DNA of 64,000 nt from Blastomyces gilchristii SLH14081 (GCF_000003855.2 NW_003101681.1:3675344-3739343), one strand, 5' to 3'; shown: positions 49,111 through 62,300, counted from the first letter of the stretch. Numbers and translations are program-made. Notes: generated from the sequence alone by a model not told the origin.

Positions 49111-49423
49111 TGTGGCGGGCTGCGCCCGATCAATCATATAGACTATTTCATTACACTTCACAGATTCCAACCGCTTCATTCTTGAACGCGTATGCTCTGA
49201 TTCTCAGCCATTCTCAATCACTGATCCTCAGCCGCCACGAACGCGTATGCTCCAATTCTCAGCCATTCTCAATCACTGATTCTCAGTCATTACATACATG
49301 TATAAATATTCACTTTAATCACTGATTCTCACACTTTCTCTTTCCTTTTCTTCTCTAATGTTTTTCTCTTTATTATATAAGATCTATATATTATACTGAT
49401 CTATTCAGTGTAGACCTCTTACA
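49111..49423 (+). repeat. 5' LTR of B5
   Basis: The clearest view of the family B LTR tandem repeat: two units of about 56 bp (roughly 49185-49290) each containing GAACGCGTATGCTC and TCTCAGCCATTCTCAATCAC. Confidence 0.88.
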
Positions 49424-49740
49424 CTAGAAAAATGTTCATTGTCTTCTAATTAGAAAATAATTATTCATGCATCATCTTCTCAGCAGAAACAATTATTTAT
49501 TAAGAGATATCTGAACATGTAATAACATGTAAGAAATAGAGAAACAGTTAAATAGTTAAGTGAATACTGAGTTCTCAGATAGAAGCTTGCTTGCCAGTCA
49601 CTCTGGCCCTGCAATAAGATTTTACAAAGAGAATGTCAGTGAAAGACCTGAGAGTTCTGACACTCAGATATATGAGATATTCATATAATTACACTTCTTC
49701 AGATTTCACAGATATTATACATCTGATAAATGATATAATT

Positions 49741-50947
49741 ATGTCTAATGATAATATGAAAGAACCTCTGAACACAAGTATAGACACAGTGTCACAGTGA
49801 CTCTGAGCAATGTTAAAACTATAACAATAATAAATAGCTGATATGTATACAACTCAACAATGCTAATATGAAGAGATTCAATGATTATCATAACAAGAAA
49901 CTCATGTAATTTCAATCTCTACAGAATTGAATACAAAAGCACTGAAAGAATGTTTAGATACTCTTATATATTTCAATACTTCTGATCTCACTCTCTACTC
50001 ATCATGAAGAATGAAAATGCTTATGAAACTGAGTGTAGATGAAGATGTCATCAGTTCATTAATCAATCAAGATTGATATATCAATGAATGACTAAAGAAT
50101 TGCATGAAACAGAAGTTTCATCTCTGAATGAAAGCATACAAATCAGTGTTGTAAATGCCTGATAATATTATGAAATATCTTGATATTCTGTTTGAAGACA
50201 CTGTCATGTAATAGAAGATGTTAGATTGATTACAGAGTATCTGACAGAGGAATATTTCTCTTACAACATTCATTTCTGACTTCAACATCAAGATCTTAGA
50301 AGCAGATAATCAATCTTGAGAGAATTGAATAAAGATTAGTATACTTAAGAAGACATTAACTTTCAAACTCTTACAGGCCCTTGTAAGTGTAGTGAAAGAT
50401 CAGACTTATGAAGACTTCTATACACAGCTCTGAATATTGAATAACTGTCTTATCAAGCTCAAGAGTATATAGAACAGTGATAGAAGATGTTATACTTCAA
50501 TAACTCATACACTCATACTGAGAAATAATAATAATACAGATGTCATGAATTGAGTAGACTTGAATATCTATATATAAGCAAGAGTCTTCACTGTCTGAAC
50601 AGGCTTCTGAGTTTCTGAGATTACTTCTGAAGAAGTCACTAATTGATGATAATAAGAAGTATGTATCAACTGTAACTGATCAGAGCACATTGCTTTCAAC
50701 TGTCAATTGACCTATGTATCTTCTCAATCAAGAGAAAGATCAGTGTCTTCTTATTTGAAAGATAAATCAATACCTGTCTGCATTAATCACATTGCAGTGA
50801 AGAAAGATTCAGAAGATAACTATAAAAATACTCTGATGAAACAGGGAAAAGATTAGCTTCTATTCAAATTTGTAAACAGAAGCTTGAAAAGATTAGATGA
50901 TAATGATTTAAAGAGAAAATGATAATGAATGCAATTCTTGTATCTAC
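49741..50947 (+). pseudogene. gag of B5
   Basis: It starts at ATG 49741 like the other B copies. The zinc knuckle lies near 50666-50707 (CINC, H, C). The pol ATG at 50925 lies just before the A3 insertion. Decayed by stops. Confidence 0.78.
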
Positions 50948-51131
50948 TGTCATTCAAAGGTTGCTTAAGCCAGCGTACGATTACAGGCGTACGCCGGCTT
51001 CTTATATATTGTAATATCATACGCTAATTTAATTAGCGGCCGCTATGGCCCCTTTACATTTGTACGCGTACACTAGTAGTTCGGAAGCGGCCGCGTTATT
51101 ATCCGACGGTTGTACATTCTTCCGAACCACA
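50948..51131 (-). repeat. 3' LTR of A3
   Basis: 184 bp, with the hairpin intact at 50967-51000 (arms AAGCCAGCGTACG and CGTACGCCGGCTT). It retains more CpGs than its partner. Confidence 0.93.
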
Positions 51132-51144
51132 TCCTCCCCCACCA
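51132..51144 (-). other. Polypurine tract of A3
   Basis: On the - strand tggtgggggagga adjoins the 3' LTR, as in A1. Confidence 0.85.
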
Positions 51145-51438
51145 GATTTGGTCACACTCATGTGATCATATTGTACATCCTAGCTTCATGCGGATTAGCT
51201 CACTACTAGTGTTTCACAGTTGTGTGACCTATCTCTGATTCAGCTAGCATTCTGTGTATACTCTTACAAAGAAACTTTTACTATATTACATCACTCATTC
51301 ACTAACTTTTCTCATTCTTCAACTATCTTCTTCATCATTATCATTATTAAATGCTACTATCTTATTCAAGATTTCTACCTCTTCTTCTATTCAACTCTTT
51401 TCATCTGTTCATCTATCACATTATATGTGTTTCTGACA

Positions 51439-53129
51439 ATGGCCTCTCATTCTCATAACAAGTATCATCATAGTGCTCATACTGAGCAGTTTGTTAGCAG
51501 TAAGTGTAATATGTTGTGAAACATACATGATCAGGACTTGTTTATCTTCTAACAATTGTCAGAATGTATTATCATGAATGACACATTTTCTTTATCTTCT
51601 TATACACTCTCTTCATCTTCTTGTACATTCTTAACTGTTTCTCTTCTCAGTGAGTTTCTGATTGTGTTTTCTGACATGATTTTGCATGGACACAGATGCT
51701 GATATGTTTGTTTTTATTCATGTAGAATCTTCACATGTTGACAGATCTATGTCTGCTGATAATAGTGAATTCAATGTTGAATTATTGATCAAGAACTTGA
51801 AGAATACAATAATGAAGAAATTGCTCATGTCATGTATGACTGAATCTCTTACATTTCTCTCTGCTCTCTCTGTTTCTTTCTCTGCTGCTCTCTCTCAATC
51901 TTCTACATCTGTCCCTGTGTCTGGTTCTCCCACTCCTGCTACCTCTGTTCCCGCAACCCTCACTTCTGCCACTCCTGGTTTTACTGTCTCTGCTTTTGTT
52001 ACCAGCTCTCCTCATTTCAAGAAGATATTGTGTAGACTTAATGAATTATATCTCTCAGTATGTATACTTCTACTCTTCTTATCAACTCTCAGAATAATTT
52101 ATTATATGAAGACTGTGTATGACATGACTATCTAAAGCTCAGTTATAAACACTGATTATTATATTCATTTTAAATATTTATGATAAGATAATTATTCATT
52201 CATATCAGAGAATCATCTCTCTTCTCAACAGTATTGAGATTATAAGTCTTTTTCTTTTCATCTTTTCAATCTGATACTGATTTTTCTGTTCTTAGAGAAA
52301 ATTGTTATGAGTTTTACTGTGCACAAAGTTATAGTATTCACAGATATCAAGAAGTTTTTTACAACTGTAAAATTCAACATTGTAAGAATATTCACTCTGA
52401 TGAATTTCTTCAGAATGATAAATCTGTATCAGTCTATTCTCTGATATCTGTTGTCTGACTTTGTGATGCAGGCAAAAGATATCTGTGTTTTCAGAAACAG
52501 AAACACAGATGTTGTACTCTTTTACACCCGCGGGCATGAGGCTTGTATATCTTGTCTGAGATGTTGTTGTGGGAATGAGCTGTTCGCACACTGCATTCTG
52601 CTTTCTGTATTTTCCTGTGTTTCTCTCTCTCTTTCTGAGGAGTCTTGTATGTGTTGTAATTACATGTACAACTCTAAGGTCAGTGAGTGTTCATTTAATA
52701 ACTGTTTTCATCTCTGATTTTGTGATTTTCATATACTAACAATGATTCTTAGTTGCTTCAGCATCAGAGATTATTCTGATTAAAGATAATAACACTGCTG
52801 AGACTACTCTCTTCTATCTCTAAGCTTCTCTTATCACTTTCTCTCTCTTCTCTGTAAGAAAGGTTGTGTGCACACTGAGTCATAAGTGTTCAGCTCTGAG
52901 TGGCTTCTGTTATTTATCTAGTTCTGTGTCTTCTTCTTCTTCTGTTTCTTCTGTCTCTGTTTTCTCTGCTCTGACTTCTGATTCTGCAGGTTCTGCACTC
53001 TTCTTTAATTTCTCTATATATACACATGTGCATTTCTATATTGGCATTCCAGCCAATCTTGTGATAAATGACATTAATGTCATACACAGAGTGATAGAGA
53101 AATCAGAGACATGCATGATATTATTATAA
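51439..53129 (+). pseudogene. Antisense four-exon gene of family A, copy A3
   Basis: Exons 51439-51499, 51651-52241, 52296-52697 and 52753-53129 have exactly the lengths seen in A1 (61, 591, 402, 377 nt). Introns are 151, 54 and 55 bp. Donor 1 is GTAAGT; donors 2 and 3 have decayed to ATAAGT and ATAACT. Acceptors TTCTCAG, TTCTTAG and TTCTTAG are kept, with branch-like CTAAC upstream. The start is acaATGgcc. Exon 2 is Ser/Thr/Pro-rich (SGSPTPATSVPATL). Exon 3 has the Cys motif (EACISCLRCC, GNELF, then CCNYMYNSK and EC), resembling DUF3716. Exon 4 is Ser-rich and ends near HFYIGIPANLVINDIN. Function is unknown; a DNA- or protein-binding accessory role is only a guess. Confidence 0.72.
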
Positions 53130-53289
53130 GAGTGACTTGCAATTCTTGAATTCCTTGCAGATCTTGAGTTTTGAGATTTCCTGTGTTTTTGACACTTTTC
53201 AGGTGATGTGGTGTTGGAAATAGATTAAATGTGTGACATGAAAATGAATAAAGTGTGTATAATAATATTTAGCTTTTGCAGCTGATTCT

Positions 53290-56200
53290 TACAATTGATG
53301 ATCAATTTATTATCTCTTTTCTTACACTTTTCCTTTATCTGCTAGTCACTACTCTTATGCAACCACTATATAATACAGTGTTCAGTGACTAGGTTTGACA
53401 GCTTTCATCTTTTATGATTCTGTCTTGTGTATTATACTGTCTCTCTTCACCTGCTCAGATCACTACAGTGAACAGCTCATTAAAACTAATCTCACCTGAT
53501 CTCTGAGTGTTCTCAGAGGTTGAGATGACTTGATTTCACATATTCACAGATGTTTCAGATAGTTCATTCTCTGTGATCTTCACAATTGAACTGGTGTAAA
53601 CAGTTAAATTCAACTCTGAATTTCTTTTTCTTCTGTGATCTGACTCATGTGTAAGTCTGCTGCTTTGAGACTGCTCTTTACTGCATTACACTCACTGTCT
53701 GTGATGTATTATCATACAATCAGCTACAGTCTTATCACTTATTGAAGTGTGATATTTATCTGATTTCTTCATTTCTTCTCATTCTTTTCTTATAATTGTG
53801 AAAAGATCAGAATAAGTGAGATCATCTGATTTGTAAGCATCTATAATTTCTCTTACTTCATAAGACTTTTCAATTATAAGTCTCTTCTTTTTCAACACTG
53901 ATAATAGTGCTGTAGATAATCATAATCTGCTCAGATCTTGCATCTTTACTTTCATAAGTTATGAATCATTTATTAAGTTGTATAAGATCTGTCTCTCTGG
54001 TTCTTTCAATGTGTACATTCTCAGAGAATGTGATTTGAGTATCTTATATAGCTCAAATCATCTAGATTGAAACTTCTCAGAACTCTCATTGTATACAAGA
54101 ACTCATGTTCTTATCTTGAGACTTAATTTCTTAACAAGTGAGTCTTGTATTCTTTTTGATTGAATTGCTTGATTCAGAAGTAACTTATTAACTTTTGCAT
54201 GTATGTGGCTGATCTCTTTCAATCTTGATTCTGTGTCTGTGACTACTGCATCTGTAACTGCTGTTCCTGCTGCATCTGCAACTGCTGTTCCTGCTGCGTC
54301 TGCAACTGCTTTCTTTCTCACCTTTTCTGAAGCATTCTCTGAGATGCGCGGATGCAATTCATACAACAGGTAGAATGATGAATGCTTGAAGACTGCATGC
54401 TGTCAAATCCGTGTGGTCAATAGCGCCTGCTCAAGATATTCATCTCATAGTCTTGTAGACTTGTTCACTAGATATTTTGTCAGCATGTTATTCAAGATTT
54501 CATTTAAGTGTTTCATCTTTTCATTCATTCACAGATGATATAATGTTATTCTATGATGTCTTGTCTGTAACTGGCTCATAAAATGCCTCATCACTTCTCT
54601 TATGAGGTTCACACTGTTATCAGTTAGAATCTTACACAGTATTTCATAGTTGACATAGATCTCATTATGTAGAAACTTTGCTATCACCTTCTCTATCACC
54701 TCTGAAACTGCTTTCATGACTGGCCAGTCAGTAGTGTAATCAATAGCAGTGATTATTCATCAATTTTCATTTAACATTTGTGATAATATGTCTATGAGGT
54801 TCATCTCTCATTGTTTGAATGATTGTATAGTACACTTCACCTGATATTATACTTCTTCATATTCTAACCCTTTCTTAGATCCTTTCACAACCTGGCAATT
54901 CAGGCACTTGTGAGTATATGCCTGAATGTCCTCAGCCATGCTTGGCCAGTATGCTCTTGATTTGAGTACACTTATAAGTTTAGAGCTTTCTAAGTGACTG
55001 AATTCCTTGTGCATGCAAGTCATCAAGTCATGTCTAAATGAAGATTCTAGATAGAGAGCTTCTATGTATCCCAGATCATGATAAAGCACAATGTTGTTTT
55101 CATTTCTTAATTTTCTCAGCTTGAAGTTTGAAAGCATCTCTTCTACTACTCTCACAAGACACTTGTTATCTGACATCTTATCATTCTTCAAGTGAGAGAT
55201 TATGATGTTCACTCATTCTGATTCCTTGTATTCTCTCAGCATGTTTAACACAAATGTCCCTTGTGCCTGATTTGCAGAACTCTCACTCATGAAATTGAGT
55301 CTGCAACTGATTGTATCAGACATCACAATATTCAATCTCTTTCAGTATTTGATATGAAGATTGTACACTTAGAACTCTGAGATTCAATGTACTAAGTGTT
55401 TGAAAGGTTTTGTTATTAATTGTAGATAGATAAGACTTTTATAATCTGTGATCACTGTTATTATATACCTGTTATTAATATATCTATTTCACAACACCAG
55501 CACATGCTTGATTACTAGCAATTTCTTTTCATACACTGAGTAATTGAGCTTGACATCTGATAGTTTTCTATCATCATATATCACTGAGTGCAGCTTGCTG
55601 TTCTTGCTCATCTGTAGAAGAGTATCTCTGATAGCTCATTCAGATGCATCTGTCTCTATGTAGAAAGGTTTATCACAATCTGATTGAATAAGCACTGAGA
55701 ATGTTGTTACACATTTTCTCAGTGTGAGAAAAGCCTCTTCATACACAGTATTTCAGATAATGGAATAAAACTTCTTCTTTTGCAGATTTGTATCTGTTTC
55801 TCTTAAGAGATCTGAGAGTGATGCAGATATTTATGTGAAATTCTTGATGAATCTGCAGTAGTATGAGATCAACTCAAGAAACTGTTGTATATAATGTATA
55901 TTTCTCAGTCACAGTCAATTCACTATGACATTCAATTTCTTCAGAATGAGGTGTATACAGTCACTACTCACTATATATTCTACAAACTTCAACTCTTCTG
56001 TTTTAAATACACACTTGATTGATTTGATGTAGAGCTTATACTCTGTCAGAGTTGTAAGCACTTCATTGAGATGCTTCAGATGTTCATTGTATGAGTTTGA
56101 AAAGACTAGAATGTCATTGAGATATATAAGATATGAGATTTCATTCTGTTTATGAAGAATTGTATTCATCATTGTTTGAAAGATGATGGACGCATTTGTC

Positions 56201-58690
56201 AGACTGAATGACATTGCCAGGAATTTGAACTTCTCTCATTGTATATTAAACACAGTGTGTGAGACTAACAGTTTATCTACACAGATCTGCCAGTATTCTG
56301 AGAGAAGATTGATCTTTGATAGATATTGAGTGTTTTCAACTGTATTCAACTGTTATTGAATTCATGACAGTGAATATTCATTCTTGATCATAAGCTTGTT
56401 GAGTGCTTGATAATTGATACATATCTGTCACTTCTCACCTGCCTTTTTCATGAATAGAACTGGAAAGCCTCACACACTTGATGAGGGTTATATGAGACTA
56501 TGTTCTAGAAGGTCTGTGATCTGATGCTTCTGTTCTTCAAGGTGCATTTGTGACAGAGGGTACATATTCTGGTTGACTGGTTTTGTGTCTTCTGTGTCAA
56601 TCTCATGTACAAATCCTTGTTTCAGTGATAATTCTGATGAAAGATCTGTTCAGAAGACCTTCTTATACTTCTTCAGAAGCTTCTTCATACACTTGTTCTC
56701 TCACATATCTTTTATCTTAGTTTCCTTCACTTCTGAGTCCTGTATGACATACAGGATGCTTTCAGATGAGATCTTGCAAATCATTCTCTTTGCTTATTAA
56801 TATGTAAGCAGATTTAACCCTTCTATATCAGAGATGTGAAATGTCCTTCTCATATCAGTTGATAGAATTGTATGAATCATTTTCTTCCTATCAGTCAACT
56901 GCATATGACATGTATGCTATTAAATCTGCAGATTGAACCTTTGAAATCAATCAAGTTTAAGAATAAGGTTGTATTTCATGTTCTGCAGCTCTTATGCTCA
57001 AATATAGCAAGATCATTCTCTGAAGTGCAAGGGAACTCTTACTCTTGCAGGTGATATTAAATATCAGTTATCAGATAATCTTATGCATTGAGAATTCTTC
57101 ACTCAGTGAATCTCTTTCAATCTTCAGATCATATAATTATCAATATATTATGTAGAAGCTTCTGTGTCTGCTAACACTTTTGTAGCCATCTCTCAATTCT
57201 TATTCAAGTGCTCTCTATACATTAACATTTCAGGTCTCAAGACATTGAGATGAGTGTTCACTTCATCATTCTTGTCTATATCTTATTCAGAAGTCTGCTT
57301 CTTCTTTGTATTCACAGAATTCAGAGAGTTATCTAACATGAGCATCTCTTTCACTTTGAAGACTTTTCATAGAATATCAGTGAGTGTCTCTGAGCTCACT
57401 GATTCTGCTAGTTTTTTAACTTCCTTACTTCTCTTGACTGTGCATGCTGAGTGCAATCTTTTGCATCATGATTTTGACATCTGCAGTTGAAGCAAGCTTG
57501 ATGCTCACAATATCAAGGTTTTCACCCAGGGAATTCCTTTTTCAGAGAATTCAGTACTTTAGCAATGATATTCAGATCTAGATTCATCACATTCAGGTGT
57601 GTGACTTGTGTTATAGAAGTCTGATTATCTGTTCTCTGTTAAGATATACTCAATTGCAGTATTTTCTGTTGCAATTGACTTGCTTGTTTCTGTATAATGA
57701 GAATGTTATATGCTTTCTTCACTGTGTCTGGCTGTGAGGTTAAGCATTTTCATTCCACTCTCAACTCAGGTGTAAGATCATGAATGAAGATCTGTAAACA
57801 GAAAGATATTGAAAGCTCTTCATTCAATATGAGATAGTATAAACTGAAGTATATGAAGTATAATATAAGATTGCTCACTTGTCTACACTCAGTGAAGTAT
57901 TCATAACACTTGTCTTATATATTCACTTTCTCAAAGTTGTGCAAGATTCATTTGAAAACCTCATTTCATATTTATGAGAATGAATATCACTTCAGGTCTG
58001 CAAGGTTCATCTTTTCATCAGCTATTTATAATGACTTCACTTTTCTGTGTAGAAACACAGCAGATCTTAAGACTTGTTGAAATTTCATTAACTGTCTGTC
58101 TGTGAGTTCATGTTCAATCTGATAATATGATTATATCTGACTTAGTCAGCTGATTGCAGCATCATTTTTTCAGTTGCTATTAAAGCTTAATAACTTCAGC
58201 AGATCTTCTGACTTGATATATTTCATGCTCAGATTCTCATCCTGTGCAGTGATCTCTGATAATATATATACTTCTGAAGAGGTTGTGAATAATCATGATG
58301 AGATCTTCAGATTCAGTGTAGTTATCTGTCTGTGTAAACATTTGATCTTCTGCTGCAGGCCTAAGATCTGATTTTCTCTATTCTTATTGATGATGATGAT
58401 TGTGTTGATGAAGCTCTTTATAGTGAATACTTGATCTGCAGTGAATGTCAATTGTTATTTAGCTTTCATCTTAGCCTGTCACTGTGTATGCAAGACCTCA
58501 ATCTCATTTAGAATTCTTATATGCATACAGAGCTTTGATTCTGATTCAGTGATCTTGACTGCTTTTCTTACTGCTTTGAGTAAACCCTCTGAGAGGTTCT
58601 GCATATCTTTCAGTTCAGATAGCAGAGAAGGATGTTATTTGTATTAACTAGAAGAGATATTCATTTCAGTAGTTTCTTATTAATTGTATA
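53290..58690 (-). pseudogene. gag-pol of A3
   Basis: On the - strand: gag from about 58690, with an intact CCHC knuckle at 57494-57453 (CFNCRCQNHDAKDC). The protease has D-T-E at 57168-57160 in place of D-T-G. RT is within 56214-55915 (SLTNASIIFQ, YLNDILVFS), then RNase H and the integrase zinc domain at 55212-54847 (HKEFSH, CLNCQ). The integrase core is at 54717-54529 and the tail with three 8-residue repeats at 54366-54103. The catalytic Asp of YLDD and the protease Gly are lost. It gives the best overview of the family A order. Confidence 0.85.
54241..54310 (-). repeat. 24-bp tandem repeat in the integrase tail of A3
   Basis: Three units (AVADAAGT, AVADAAGT, AVTDAVVT) versus two in A1 and about four degenerate ones in A2. 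The array stays in frame. Confidence 0.75.
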
Positions 58691-59116
58691 ATGTCTATCA
58701 TTATATTACTGTATTGTTATATTACTATATCACTGTATTATTATATCACTATATCATTCTATTACTATATCATTATATGATTTCTGTTATCATTGTATGA
58801 CTCTGGTGGTGACCACTTCCTTCTTTTATTTCTTTGAGTGAAGAGTGATCTTCTTTGAATCTGGTTTATCACTCTCATCTCTTTTCTCACATCTCATTCA
58901 TTCACATACATGGCATTCACCTGAGCGTGGAGTTTTCCCTCAACAAGTGAAGCAGTATCAATCAGATGCTCTTTCACTTACTGTTCTTCATATGCTATCT
59001 TTTTTGAGGTGTTCTAGGATCACACTGGCATGATAACTACAAATCACTTCATAGGCAGAATTATCATGCTCTGAAGAAGCCTGTGCTTCTCACCAGTTTT
59101 TAGACATGCTATCAGA

Positions 59117-59300
59117 TGTCATTCAAAGGTTGCTTAAGCCAGTGTATGATTACAGGCGTACACTGGCTTCTTATATATTGTAATATTGTACACTAATTTA
59201 ATTAGCAGCCGCTATGGCCCCTTTACATTCATACGCGTACGCTAGTAGTTCGGAAGCGGCCGCGTTATTATCCGACGGTCTTACGTTCTTCCGAACCACA
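59117..59300 (-). repeat. 5' LTR of A3
   Basis: 184 bp. It differs from its partner at 14 positions, all in inferred CpGs. The hairpin arms at 59136-59169 read AAGCCAGTGTA and TACACTGGCTT, still perfectly paired. Confidence 0.93.
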
Positions 59301-59304
59301 CTAC

Positions 59305-62300
59305 TGTGATTGATCACATGTATAATATGAAAGTCATGATAGACAGTGATCTATATTACTATACAATGATAAAATCTTCAGTTGTAAGATATTATAACCT
59401 TCAGTGTATTCTCTTATTAAAACCCTGACTTCTTACAGAATTTAATAACTCAAAAGATGTTTGTATCTGTTATATGATGAAACTAAACATAGATGTGAAA
59501 GAACATTAATGTGAAGATGTCTATATATATGAAGTTGACAATCTTGATTATAATCTTATATTGAGACTTGTCTGTCTACCTGAACAAGGCATCTTATTAA
59601 ATGATTAAAACAGGAGCTTGATATTCTCTAACAATGATAGGATTCATGAAGATAATATTCATAAGACTATGAATCTTACACAGATCTCTGTTAATACTTA
59701 TGAAATACTGTGAAAAAGAAGTCACTGACAAGATCACTGACAGTAGAATCATGTATCAATCTATTCTGTCAGTCTGACTGATATTAAGAAGACTCTAGAA
59801 AAGTTATTCTGTGTTATAATAACAGATTCTTGTATGAAACTTTCTCAATAATATCATGATTATCTAGATATCTTTTAACAAGATAATATTATAAATATAC
59901 CTTCTTTACAAGACTCAGAAGTGAATCACAGTATCAAGTTAGAAAAGAAAAATGATAAGAACTCTGAGTCACTGTGAGACTCTCTTTATAATATGTCTCA
60001 AGATGAACTTCTTCTTCTTCAGAAGACACTCAATAATCTGTTAGATAAGAAATTTATACATATTAGTAACTCTTCTAATGCAGCTTCTATTCTCTTTGTA
60101 AAGAAGTCAGATAAAGAACTCTGATTCTGTGTGAACTACTGAGATCTGAACAGATTGATAAAGAAAGATTGATATTTCTTATCTCTTATCAATGAAACCC
60201 TAGTATGAATCAGATGAGCTTAATGATTTACAAAGCTAGATATTATTACTACATTTCATAAGATTTGTATCACTGAAGAAGATGAATGACTTACAGTATT
60301 CTGAACATGTTATAATCTCTTTGAATGAATAGTCACACTCTTTGAACTGACTAACATTCTCAGTATATTTCAGAAGTATATCAACTGAGCACTTCAAGAT
60401 TTTCTTGATAAGTTTATATCTACTTATCTAGATAACATTCTCATCTTCACTGATGAATTCAGAAAAGAACATCAAGAGTATATATGAAGAGTATTATAAT
60501 AACTATAAGAAGCAGAACTATCAATTGATATTAACAAGTATGATTTCAAAGTTAAGAGTACTAAATACTTAGATTTCATCATAGAAGCTGGCAAGGGAAT
60601 TTGAATGAATTCTGAGAAGATCTCTGTCATTCTCAAATGAGAAGCTTCATATACTGTGAAAGATGTACAATACTTCATTGAATTGACTAACTTCTATCAG
60701 CAATTTATATGAAACTTCTCAGATATCATGAGACCACTTACAGATCTTACTAAGAAAGACTCAGTATTTCAATAATCAGTGAATGCTGAAGCTGCATTTA
60801 CACAGATAAAGAAGATATTCATTAATACTTCTCTACTGATAATTTTTGATTCTGATTATAAGACAGTTGTTAAGACTGATTTCTCTGACTATATAACAGA
60901 AGAAGTGATATTGTAATATGATGATAAAGATGTTCTATAATTATATGTCTTCATATCTAAGAAACTGAGTTTTGCTGAATGCAATTATGAGATCTATGAT
61001 AAGAAACTTCTCATAATCATATACTGTTTAGAAGAATGAAACTCTGAACTTTGAAATGTCTCTGAATTTGAAATAATCACAGATTATAAGAATCTCAAAT
61101 ACTTCATAACTATCTGTAAACTCACTGAATGACAGATGTAATGATCTGAGTTCTTAAGTCACTTTCATTTTATAATACACTTTGTTCTAGCAGTCAGAAC
61201 TCGATGACAGATGCTCTCTCATAATGAGAGCAAGATATGTTATCTGATGTAACAGATACTTACTGAATGAACTGAGAGTACTGACTCTTGAATCTGAAGA
61301 TACTAGTTGATTAAGATAGAACAGCTCATGACACTATATATGCTTCTCTGATTAGAACTATATATACTTCTTCAGTTAGAACTGTTACTGATATCTCAAC
61401 TTCTTCTGAATCTACATTAGATAAGCTATGATATACAGCAGCTCAAACAGATAAACTTCTCTAAGCACTTACTAAAGCAGTATGATAAGAAGCACTCTGA
61501 TTTTCTGCAGAACTATGTGTAAGAATTAACATCTCAGAATATTCAATTGATGATAATAATACTCTATAATTTCATGAATGATGCTGAGTTTCTCACTCTG
61601 ATCTCTTATACATCTGAATAATGCAAGAGATGCATGATTCATATATGACTGATTATTCAGCCTGTGAACAACTGTATAGAATGATCTTCTGAGAGTTCTA
61701 TTAATCTGAGATATTAAACAGCATTAGATACTTTGTCTGAAACTGCAATCACTGTTCTTTCATTATCTTATAAAAGAACTGTAGAAAAGATCTACTGAAA
61801 TCACTCAATATCTCTGATAGAATCTGATAAGATGTAGTAATTGACTTTGCTGTTGATCTATCTGAGAGTAAAGATTGTAGAAACATTCTGATTATTGTTG
61901 ACTGACTAAGTAAGAGTGTAATATTGAAATCTTGTGATAAAATAAATACTAAACAAGTTATCAAAGTCTTTTTATAAAGTTCATTCTATTGAATGCATGA
62001 GTTACTGAGATTGATAGTATCAGATCAGAACTATTAATTCATAAGCACTCTCTGAATAAGAATCTGTCAAGTTCTCAAGATTATATACTGTCTGTCAACT
62101 ATCTATCACTTCAAGACTGATAATGCATCAGAATCAATAATTCAGACTGTGAAGAATTATCTTCATAAGTTCTACAATTACTTATAAAATGATTAACATA
62201 ATCTTCTTCTACATGCAGAGATTGCTATCAACAGTTGAGATGCTGTTTTAACAGATATAAGTCTGTTCTTTCTTACACACAGATATCATATAAAAGTGTT

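Larger units (their letters stand above)
50948..59300 (-). mobile_element. Family A gypsy copy A3, full length
   Basis: The only complete family A copy: 8353 bp, two 184-bp LTRs (50948-51131 and 59117-59300), a 4-bp duplication ctac (50944-50947, 59301-59304), and a polypurine tract at 51132-51144. The coding strand is -. Non-CpG LTR positions are identical between the two LTRs, so the insertion is recent despite its many CpG losses. Confidence 0.95.
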
